64,000 bases of DNA from Phocaeicola plebeius. GTDB lineage: Bacteria; Bacteroidota; Bacteroidia; Bacteroidales; Bacteroidaceae. The position numbers and the translations under genes were made by a program. The DNA lies in NCBI RefSeq assembly GCF_003437535.1, contig NZ_QSQT01000011.1:61467-125466 (forward strand). The letters run 5' to 3'. Position 1 is the first letter of the stretch; the number at the start of each line of letters is the position of its first letter. Below, piece after piece: positions 9,359 through 16,205 of the stretch. The notes under the pieces were generated by a model. It had not been told where the DNA came from, did no database searches, and saw only the letters and a program-made list of their open reading frames with translations.

Positions 9359-10240
9359 TCAGTTTTTTTCAATGGCATAAGAAACTACAACCGCTTTTAC
9401 ACCTGCATCCGGGTATTTGCTCTTATAGTGTGCTGTCAGGTCCTTATACAGATAGAAAAGATTTGATGTTACTCCTGCTTCTCTTGATTTCGCAGAATAT
9501 CCTAAAAACACATCAAACGAAGGATAGCCTGTTTCATTCCCTTCTTCATCCAGGAATGACCATTCCATGAAACCATTTACTTGTCCTTCGGGTGGTAGTA
9601 TCTGATATACTTCAGGAAATTCTTCCTGAGCTTTATTGGTTCTTTTTATCAGACCAGGACCTAATACATTAGTGTCATCTTTTATTGCGAGCCATTTCGG
9701 TCCTTCACTGTTGCCATAATAGAAATAGTGATAGTCCAATGGCAGAATAGAGTTATTCTTCAAATCCTCTTCAATTACCTCTTTGTTATCAGCCTCTACC
9801 GCATATCTGTATTTAGGCAGGAATTTGTCTTTATAGAATGCTTCCGGAATAAAGTGTTTCGGTAATCCCTCCGAAGCTTTTTTCTCTTTGGAGATTACCT
9901 CAAGCAACTCATGTTCTGTCCAAGCTGGTTGCCCCATGCTATAATCCAGGTAACTTGTTTCGCTGATTTTTATTCTATATTCATATCCATTTTCAAATTC
10001 AAATCCGCCGATACCCCCTAAGGCATCCCACCCTTCTGCATTTTCTTTTTTTACAGGATATACTTCTTTCAGATAATCACGTCCCTCTGACCATATTACC
10101 CCCGGCTTCATTTCCGATGCGACAGTCAGCACATACTCTTTATAATCAGTAATTTTTCTACCCTCTTCGTCCTCCTTATCACAACTGATGAAGGTAAATG
10201 TAAACAGGAGCAGTACTCCCAATAAGTTCTTTGTTTTCAT
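9359..10240 (-). CDS. DUF4377-like lipoprotein
   Basis: The protein has 293 residues with a lipoprotein signal (FTFTFISC, Cys20). Residues 35-115 match the DUF4377 pattern: conserved Trp-containing segment, a glycine-rich turn and GFEFENGYEYRIKISETSY, which in this family forms a small beta domain of unknown function on the outer membrane. The rest shows no recognised domain. It follows the DUF4932 gene with one base between, so it is cotranscribed. Its first 45 bases around the ATG are nearly identical to those of the DUF4369 lipoprotein two genes upstream. Lipoprotein call firm, function unknown. Confidence 0.75.
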   Translation of the reverse strand: MKTKNLLGVLLLFTFTFISCDKEDEEGRKITDYKEYVLTVASEMKPGVIWSEGRDYLKEVYPVKKENAEGWDALGGIGGFEFENGYEYRIKISETSYLDYSMGQPAWTEHELLEVISKEKKASEGLPKHFIPEAFYKDKFLPKYRYAVEADNKEVIEEDLKNNSILPLDYHYFYYGNSEGPKWLAIKDDTNVLGPGLIKRTNKAQEEFPEVYQILPPEGQVNGFMEWSFLDEEGNETGYPSFDVFLGYSAKSREAGVTSNLFYLYKDLTAHYKSKYPDAGVKAVVVSYAIEKN

Positions 10241-10241
10241 G

Positions 10242-11345
10242 TTACTTTGATTTTATGACGTCCAGTCTTTTATTTTCCTTTTTAGCATAGTCTTCGAAAA
10301 AATCTATTACCCTCGGATAGAAATTCTCAAAACTACCATATTTTACCTGTCTTTCTTCGTATTTTCTCAGCAGGCTCACCAGTTCCGGCATCCATCTGAA
10401 ATTTCGTTGCACCTGCTCCAACAGTTCATTTTTTATTTCTTCCGGCTTGTAGTCTTTGTCCAGCATATAACAGATAACAGCCGCACGGACAAGTGATTCG
10501 TTTATCACGGTCTTCCAATTGCCATACGCTTGTTTCGCCATACTCCAACGTGAAGAATTAAACAAATCCGTGGCAGCCGGCTCCAGTTCTTTTACATAAT
10601 CAGGATATTTGTTTTCATCCAGAAAATGATTGATAAAAGAATGATTAAATTCATGAATCAGCGTCGGCAAATATTCTTTGCTATACATGGGCATACCTTC
10701 TTTATTCACGTAATAACCCACAATAGCGAAAACCTCCTTCTTATGTCCTTTTATTTGCCGGTCTGCTCCATAGTTTCCACCTCCATAGCAGAAACCGATT
10801 ATCACAGAAAAAGTTTCCTGAGGTTCATTTCCATAGAAATCAGCATACCAGTCTATATCAAAATGACTGATGACATTATCCTGATAAGACTTGATGCCCC
10901 TTTCATAAAGGTCTTTATGGGCCAGAAAGAATTCATTGAATTTTGTATCCCTATAAAAGCTGCTGAGATAAGACAGAAATTCATCCTTATCCACCTTCTT
11001 CCATCTTTTCTCTAAGGTCGAAACTTCTTCCTCTATCAATGAAAAAACACCGTTCCGGTTATCCAGATGTACAGCCATTGACATGACGGCATCATAAGCT
11101 ATGCCATACTTGTTCCTAAGTCCTTTCATATACTGCACGGCCGGATGGTCAGTACTCTCCTTAAAATAGCTGTCCATATCCTTTATATATTGGCCCGCCA
11201 TATCCATGTGATATTCCGGAAAACCGGCCATACGCGACAAGATACTCATAAGCTCCACGTTTTCATTTACCTGTGGAATAATAGACTGTGCCTTTACACA
11301 AAGAGTTGCGATGAGCAGGACTAAGAATATCACGTATTTTTTCAT
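10242..11345 (-). CDS. DUF4932-type secreted putative metalloprotease
   Basis: The protein has 367 residues with a signal peptide ending VKAQS. It matches the DUF4932 family of Bacteroidetes. A zinc-protease motif HEFNH (HExxH) sits near residue 229 in LIHEFNHSFINHF, and a later glutamate-rich segment ELEPAATDLF may give the third ligand. The rest is mostly helical. It would act in the periplasm or outside the cell, probably on a peptide substrate that is unknown. The gene lies between two small lipoproteins in a three-gene minus-strand unit. Metalloprotease activity is inferred from the motif. Confidence 0.75.
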   Translation of the reverse strand: MKKYVIFLVLLIATLCVKAQSIIPQVNENVELMSILSRMAGFPEYHMDMAGQYIKDMDSYFKESTDHPAVQYMKGLRNKYGIAYDAVMSMAVHLDNRNGVFSLIEEEVSTLEKRWKKVDKDEFLSYLSSFYRDTKFNEFFLAHKDLYERGIKSYQDNVISHFDIDWYADFYGNEPQETFSVIIGFCYGGGNYGADRQIKGHKKEVFAIVGYYVNKEGMPMYSKEYLPTLIHEFNHSFINHFLDENKYPDYVKELEPAATDLFNSSRWSMAKQAYGNWKTVINESLVRAAVICYMLDKDYKPEEIKNELLEQVQRNFRWMPELVSLLRKYEERQVKYGSFENFYPRVIDFFEDYAKKENKRLDVIKSK

Positions 11346-11388
11346 AATGTAAACTGTTGGTTATTCATAGAACTTCACAAAAGACAGG

Positions 11389-12051
11389 TTATTTTCTAAC
11401 ATCATCAAAATGCTTTGATGATGCGAACTTCTTGGGAAGTCTTTCAAAAAGCTTCTGAAATGTTTCTTTGTTCAGTGAATGTCTGTTTATGTATAATAGA
11501 TAAGCCCCCACAAGATTATCAATATTACGTTCTATACTTTGAATATTGAGAATGGAGTCTTCTTTTATGAGTTCATTCATTTTTAAAGTTATTGAATCCT
11601 TCTGTTCCTGCGTCAAAGTAGAATCCTTCAAACATAGATTATCAAGATGTCCCAACACATGACTTATTGAATCTATTTTAAAACCTTCTATACGGAACAA
11701 ATCATTATATGGAGAACCATATATATCGAATATATCTTTATTGCTATCTCTTATGTATTTCACTTCAAAATCTTGTGTAAAAACCATAGCTACACTTGGC
11801 TCATTGCCCACAGCAGGAACTATAACTTTAGGCAAAAAATCTTCTTCTGAAGCCTTCGGTAACTTGAATGTAAATTTTCCATTCATAACTACAGCTGAAT
11901 CAAAATATGTATTATCAAGATATTCAGTTATATACATATAATCACCATCTTTTACACCAGTAGTTATACCATGAATTATACATTGCTGTTCTGTACACGA
12001 CACTAAAAAAGAGAATAGCATCAGTATTCCACATAAGTTCTTTGTTTTCAT
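11389..12051 (-). CDS. DUF4369 lipoprotein lacking the usual thioredoxin-like domain
   Basis: The protein has 220 residues with a lipobox (FSFLVSC, Cys19). Residues 20-125 fit DUF4369 (IIHGITTGVKDGDYMYITEYLD... and AVVMNGKFTFKLP), a beta domain that in most Bacteroidales members precedes a TlpA/AhpC-type thioredoxin domain with CxxC. Here the protein stops after the helical linker (LPKKFASSKHFDDVRK) and no CxxC follows. It is either a stand-alone DUF4369 protein or a shortened relative. It is the first gene of the minus-strand unit ending at 9359. Confidence 0.75.
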   Translation of the reverse strand: MKTKNLCGILMLFSFLVSCTEQQCIIHGITTGVKDGDYMYITEYLDNTYFDSAVVMNGKFTFKLPKASEEDFLPKVIVPAVGNEPSVAMVFTQDFEVKYIRDSNKDIFDIYGSPYNDLFRIEGFKIDSISHVLGHLDNLCLKDSTLTQEQKDSITLKMNELIKEDSILNIQSIERNIDNLVGAYLLYINRHSLNKETFQKLFERLPKKFASSKHFDDVRK

Positions 12052-12371
12052 GTCACTTTGATTTTAGAGTTTATAATTCTGTGTTCACTATCTAAGGTAT
12101 TTTCTACTTGCTATGACAAGTTCCTCAAAATATAAAGCCCGGTGTATTATAAATACTGCACTAATAAAATTAAATTATTCAGGCAGTTATGTAAAGTATA
12201 TTTTAATGACTGTTGCAATAACTATTAATATAACAGCTGCAAATAAAAGTATCACTTTATTTTTTAGGTTCGAGTCCGTATCGCAAATATAGTGCTTATA
12301 ATAAAGACTTAGAGATAAATCTTGCTTTTTTATATAAATATCAGTATATTGGCATAAAAGTAAATTCTAAT
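12052..12371. other. AT-rich divergent intergenic region
   Basis: A 320-base spacer between the minus-strand DUF4369 gene and the plus-strand DUF2007 gene. It holds a minus-strand TATATTTG box (complement at 12284-12291) that fits TAnnTTTG but lies 230 bases from the start codon, and a short GGTTCGAGTCC string that resembles a tRNA T-arm without a tRNA. Nothing else is supported. Confidence 0.4.
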
Positions 12372-12869
12372 ATGAAGGAAAGACTTCTTATAAAATGTGA
12401 TACTACTATTTATGCAGACGAGATTACAAATCTGCTTATTGAAAATAACATTGTTTCTCGCCAGCATGATGAAGGGCAAGACCAAAATCCTGGTGCTTAT
12501 GGTGCTATCACAGGTATTGCAATATATGTTTTCGAGAAAGATTATGAAAAAGCTGTTGAGATAATAAATCCTATTGTTGATAGTAGAAATGAGTCTCATG
12601 TCTGGTGCCCTAAATGTGGAAGTTACAATGTGTCAGCCATAGCCGTAAGCAACAAATACGGAACTGCTATAGCATTATGGTGCATCTTTCTTTTTCTTAT
12701 TCCGGGGCTTTATCTTGTTTGGGCAAATGATTTGGGTATCAGATCAACTATCGCCGATTATATAGCATTGTCTATGTTTATTTCGTTTTTTATAGTTGCA
12801 TTCTTGGGGAAAATTTCTAATGCCAATTATATATGTAAAGATTGTAATAAAAGGTTCCACCATAAATGA
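12372..12869 (+). CDS. DUF2007-domain membrane protein with zinc ribbon
   Basis: The protein has 165 residues. Residues 1-75 resemble DUF2007, a ferredoxin-like putative signal-transducing domain (ADEITNLLIENNIVSRQHDEG; AIYVFEKDYEKAVEII). A zinc-ribbon pair follows: CPKCGS (about 80) and, after two membrane segments (about 98-118 and 132-150), a second Cys pair CKDCNKRFHH at the C terminus. The Cys pairs bracket the membrane hairpin, so they may form one cytoplasmic zinc site. Function is unknown. It is a single AT-rich gene with no operon partner. Confidence 0.7.
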   Translation: MKERLLIKCDTTIYADEITNLLIENNIVSRQHDEGQDQNPGAYGAITGIAIYVFEKDYEKAVEIINPIVDSRNESHVWCPKCGSYNVSAIAVSNKYGTAIALWCIFLFLIPGLYLVWANDLGIRSTIADYIALSMFISFFIVAFLGKISNANYICKDCNKRFHHK

Positions 12870-12926
12870 TTTTTTGTATCATATGAAATAAGCCGGCCAT
12901 TATCGATTCATATTCATTTATTTCCA

Positions 12927-12934
12927 TACCTTTG
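12927..12934 (+). promoter_or_regulatory. Promoter -7 box of the ADP-ribosylglycohydrolase gene
   Basis: TACCTTTG matches TAnnTTTG exactly. An in-frame TTG at 12932 lies inside this box, so translation must start at the ATG at 12956, about 15 bases after the predicted transcription start. Confidence 0.6.
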
Positions 12935-12955
12935 TGTCTATACAAACAAAAAAAT

Positions 12956-13750
12956 ATGATTGGAAGCATCCTTGGCGACATCGCAGGCAGCGTCTACGAG
13001 TTCCACAACATCAAGACAAAAGAGTTTCCTTTCCTCACTCCGCAGAAGGGATATACCGACGACAGTATTCTGACCCTCGCCACGGCCGACTGGCTGCTAC
13101 ACGGAGGAGACTGTGCCACCTATTATTTCCGCTATGCCACCCGTTACCCGTGTCCGCTGGGAGGCTTCGGCGGACGTTTCCGTGAATGGCTCCGACAGGG
13201 ACAGCAAACGGGACAGCTCCGTCCTTACGGCAGCTGCGGAAACGGTTCGGCCATGCGCGTAGGCCCCGTGGGATGGGCATTCCGCACGGAGGAAGAGACG
13301 CTGAAGGCTGCACGCATATCGGCTGCCTGCACACACAATCATCCCGAAGGAATCAAGGGTGCCCAGGCTACGGCACTCTGCATCTTTCTGGCCCGGGATG
13401 GGAAGAGCAAGGAGGACATAAAAAATACCGTCGAAGCGAAGTTCGACTATGACCTGAACTTCACCTGCGACGGCATTCGTGATACCTATCAATGGGACGC
13501 CACCTGCCAAGGCACCGTGCCCCAGGCCATCCGCGCCTTTCTGGACGGGACGGACTTTGAGGACTGCATACGTACGGCTATCTCACTGGGTGGCGACAGC
13601 GACACACTGGCCTGCATCACGGGCAGCATTGCAGAAGCATTCTACGGCATCCCCCCTGCCCTGCATGCTCAGGCCATGCACTACCTGCCGACGCATTTCC
13701 AGCAGATTGTGGCGGAATTTGAAGAAAAATATGGGCCGAAAATTCACTAA
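12956..13750 (+). CDS. ADP-ribosylglycohydrolase family protein (DraG/ARH type)
   Basis: The protein has 264 residues from the ATG at 12956. It opens with GDIAGSVYEF and has the metal-binding motifs of the family: GYTDDS (T34, D35, D36) and GGDSDTLACITGSIAEAFYG near residues 214-233. These residues bind two magnesium ions and cleave ADP-ribose from proteins or small molecules in the cytoplasm. The length is typical. It is single, with its own promoter, and is followed by a 22-bp iteron array. The nearby TIR-GNAT gene (1.1 kb away) could in principle make ADP-ribose products, but a link is only a guess. Confidence 0.88.
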   Translation: MIGSILGDIAGSVYEFHNIKTKEFPFLTPQKGYTDDSILTLATADWLLHGGDCATYYFRYATRYPCPLGGFGGRFREWLRQGQQTGQLRPYGSCGNGSAMRVGPVGWAFRTEEETLKAARISAACTHNHPEGIKGAQATALCIFLARDGKSKEDIKNTVEAKFDYDLNFTCDGIRDTYQWDATCQGTVPQAIRAFLDGTDFEDCIRTAISLGGDSDTLACITGSIAEAFYGIPPALHAQAMHYLPTHFQQIVAEFEEKYGPKIH

Positions 13751-13765
13751 AATTCATCCCATAAA

Positions 13766-13826
13766 AAAACGCAAGTGCATTTAAGACAAAACGCCTTTAC
13801 GTTTTACCCAAAACACAAGTGCGTTT
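13766..13826. repeat. 22-bp-spaced palindromic iteron array, 3 units
   Basis: Three 17-base units begin at 13766, 13788 and 13810, exactly 22 bases apart. Each is close to AAAACGCAAGTGCGTTT, an imperfect palindrome with AAACGC/GCGTTT arms. The array fills the gap between two convergent genes. The same element recurs at 22169 and 51434. Confidence 0.85.
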
Positions 13827-13858
13827 TTAAGGTGACAGAAAACCTGTCTGAGGATTTC

Positions 13859-14434
13859 TTATGACAGCATCCCGCCTGGTACGCGACCAATTTCTACTTT
13901 CTCGAATTTATATCCCAGGCGTTTAAGTTCAATGGCTACCCCGATGCGGAACATCGTACGGCAGGCACGGGCAAATACATGGAAGGCCAGCGGGCTTTGC
14001 GGCTCTATCTGTTCGTGGCGAATCAATCCCACGGTAGTCTGTCCGCAGCGGCGAATGATATCCTCCAGCTGGCGAGCTTCTTCTCCGTCGAGCGACAAAC
14101 CGAGTAAATCGCGCACGATGTGTTCATCCATGTCGTCAAAGCCCTGCTCTCCGTAGTACGACTGATAAGTAGCCTGTGCACTGGCCTCCCAGTCTTCGTC
14201 CCAGCAGAAAGCTACTCCCAGGCCCAGATAGGCAGCCCAGGCCACCGACACCACGGGATAATCACGGATCTGTTCCACGGCATCGGCCACATACTCCGGT
14301 GCCAGGTCGTGCCAGCGGTTGTCCAGGTCCTCCGTAGCCAGCAGAGTGCCGTCCAGCACATGATAGTCAGTACACAAACGCAGCAATTCCTGCTGCAATC
14401 TCTCTTCAAAACGATTCAAATATTCTGTATCCAT
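13859..14434 (-). CDS. Conserved hypothetical protein
   Basis: The protein has 191 residues and is predicted to be soluble and helical, with no signal peptide. It is rich in acidic residues (VAFCWDEDWEASAQATYQSYYGEQGFDDMDE) and has a C-terminal helical segment ending KFEKVEIGRVPGGMLS. I do not recognise a characterised family. Base composition is like the housekeeping genes and unlike the AT-rich DNA just beyond it. It converges on the ADP-ribosylglycohydrolase gene across the iteron array. Confidence 0.65.
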   Translation of the reverse strand: MDTEYLNRFEERLQQELLRLCTDYHVLDGTLLATEDLDNRWHDLAPEYVADAVEQIRDYPVVSVAWAAYLGLGVAFCWDEDWEASAQATYQSYYGEQGFDDMDEHIVRDLLGLSLDGEEARQLEDIIRRCGQTTVGLIRHEQIEPQSPLAFHVFARACRTMFRIGVAIELKRLGYKFEKVEIGRVPGGMLS

Positions 14435-14888
14435 TGGGGTTTCTTTATTTTTCCGCCAAAGATACGAGTTATATACCAGTTTTTAAATCGTGTGAATTGC
14501 TTTTAAAATGATTTGACATTTTAAGGACTTATCCGCTTCAAAACTTAATCAAAATATATATCATTCAAAAATCTCTACCTACAAAAAATGAATACTAAAA
14601 TGAAAAGAACAAAATATCACTGATATTTGAAAATATAAACAATAATCATTATATTTGTTTTAAAAGTAAATAAATGACTTTTTATAAAAAAATCAGAAAG
14701 TATAAAGGGGAATATCACGAGCATTTAATTTTATCCAACCACACCTTAAATTAAACAAAACACCTTTCTAGTATTTTAGAAATAGAATAAAAATTCATTG
14801 CGTATGAATTATCTACTACACTTCATATGTTATTGCAATTCACAAATTACGACTTATAATATTAAACACTAATTTTGATTTTATAATT
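14435..14888. other. AT-rich leader region before the TIR-GNAT gene
   Basis: A 454-base, very AT-rich spacer. It contains one good promoter (14626-14657), a possible 26-codon ORF at 14674-14754 (MTFYKKIRKYKGEYHEHLIL...) with no family support, and about 130 bases of untranslated leader. The composition break near 14440 marks the left edge of a probable acquired segment that ends near 16130. Confidence 0.45.
14626..14657 (+). promoter_or_regulatory. Candidate promoter for the TIR-GNAT gene
   Basis: TTTG at 14626-14629 and TATATTTG at 14650-14657 are 20 bases apart, a full match to the Bacteroides -33/-7 pattern. It lies about 230 bases before the start codon, implying a long leader. Confidence 0.5.
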
Positions 14889-15941
14889 ATGAAAAAAGAT
14901 GTTTTTATAAGCTATTCAACTAAAGATAGACCATTGGCAGAATCTTTAGTAAACTTTCTAGAAGGACATGGATTTAGCTGTTTTATATCCTCAAGAGACA
15001 TTCCTTTAGGCGCAACATGGGCACCCTATATAATAGATGCATTAGAAGAAATAAAAGTAATGGTAATACTTTTTACCGAGAATTATAACAAATCAGTCCA
15101 AGTAGATAGAGAAATAACCGTCTGCTGCGATTTAGAAAAGAAACCCGTCATCCCATTGAAATTATCGGAAGAGCCTTTAACTGGAATAAAAAAGTTTTAC
15201 CTCAGTAATATAAACTGGATAGATTTCAAAGGAGAAAAAGAACAATATGATATTCTTTTAAAAAGTATTATAATCAATATTGGGAAAGAAGCTGAACCGA
15301 ACGATGAGACTAAACTAATATTAGATGAATCGACATATAAAGTTCATTGCGGAAAAGAGATACCCCCCCAAATGATATTTGAAGCAGTAGAAATAGATAA
15401 ATTGGTATACAATGATTCTTATATAGGGAATTATGATAATTGCGTAAAATGGTGGAAAAAAAACAAGTACATTTATGTAATGTTAGAGGATATAAAAACC
15501 AAGAAAATTATAGGGTATATCAATGCTATGCCCATTAACAATACCCTTTACGAAATTATTAAAAAGGGAGAAATCATAGATGTAACCATAAATGATGAAA
15601 ATATAGAGACTTACGATTTACCTGATACATATAATCTATATATAAGTTCTGTAGCCCTGCATCCTAAATATCATAATTCTGGTGCTTTTAAACTCTTATA
15701 CGATGCATTAATACTACTCATTATAGAACTGTTTAAAAGAGAAATATATTTCTCCAAAGTTATAGCAGATGCAGTATCTCCTATTGGTGAAAAATTATGT
15801 AAATATATAGGAATGGTAAAATGTGAAGACTCTAAACATCAATCAAAAATTTTTGAAGGCAGTTTATTACCCATCAATATAAGATACACAACACGACTTA
15901 GCAAAAAGCTATTTGATTTATATAAGACACTCAATCTATGA
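14889..15941 (+). CDS. TIR domain-GNAT acetyltransferase-like fusion protein
   Basis: The protein has 350 residues. Residues 1-135 form a TIR domain: DVFISYSTKDRPLAESL, the BB-loop-like SSRDIPLGATW, and TENYNKSVQVDREITVCCDLE. Glu75 in VDREITVCC aligns by eye with the catalytic glutamate of SARM1 (VHKEIVTAL), so NAD cleavage is plausible. Residues 165-330 look like a GNAT fold: an N-terminal substrate segment YDNCVKWWKKNKYIY, a beta strand IGYINAMPI, and a motif-A-like strand-helix LYISSVALHPKYHNSGAFKLL. The acetyl-CoA loop NSGA is weaker than the usual Q/RxxGxG/A. The gene is very AT-rich and isolated between housekeeping genes. TIR call is firm, GNAT call moderate; a defence role is inference. 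Confidence 0.8.
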   Translation: MKKDVFISYSTKDRPLAESLVNFLEGHGFSCFISSRDIPLGATWAPYIIDALEEIKVMVILFTENYNKSVQVDREITVCCDLEKKPVIPLKLSEEPLTGIKKFYLSNINWIDFKGEKEQYDILLKSIIINIGKEAEPNDETKLILDESTYKVHCGKEIPPQMIFEAVEIDKLVYNDSYIGNYDNCVKWWKKNKYIYVMLEDIKTKKIIGYINAMPINNTLYEIIKKGEIIDVTINDENIETYDLPDTYNLYISSVALHPKYHNSGAFKLLYDALILLIIELFKREIYFSKVIADAVSPIGEKLCKYIGMVKCEDSKHQSKIFEGSLLPINIRYTTRLSKKLFDLYKTLNL

Positions 15942-16136
15942 AAGCATGAATGATACAGTCCTTAACACTGTCCAAAATTTTGTGTAAATGGAAACAGGAT
16001 TCAGTTGTAAGTCTCTTCTTATCTCTGAATTCTGTTTTTATTTATAGAAGTTTCTTTCATTATTGTTATTCAATACACATGAAAAAAGTATAACGTTCCC
16101 TCCGTTTTTATACGTTTTATAATTCAAGTACAAGTT

Positions 16137-16178
16137 CAGGCTGTAACTCCCCGCTCCTCGCGGGAAAGTTACAGCCTG
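16137..16178. terminator. Strong hairpin between TIR-GNAT and ppdK
   Basis: CAGGCTGTAACT at 16137-16148 pairs perfectly with AGTTACAGCCTG at 16167-16178, with a further CCCGC/GCGGG stem inside the loop. There is no T-run on either side, so it may be a stabilising 3' hairpin for the ppdK transcript or a factor-dependent terminator. Confidence 0.55.
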
Positions 16179-16205
16179 AGTACTATATCAACAAGCCGTT
16201 AAGGC

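Noticed and set aside
12266..12290. GGTTCGAGTCC string like the T-arm of a tRNA
   Set aside because: No acceptor, anticodon or D-arm is present upstream and the T-stem does not pair over five bases; could at most be a relic.
14674..14754. 26-codon ORF in the TIR-GNAT leader
   Set aside because: No conserved feature and no evidence of translation; AT-rich leader DNA often has such frames.
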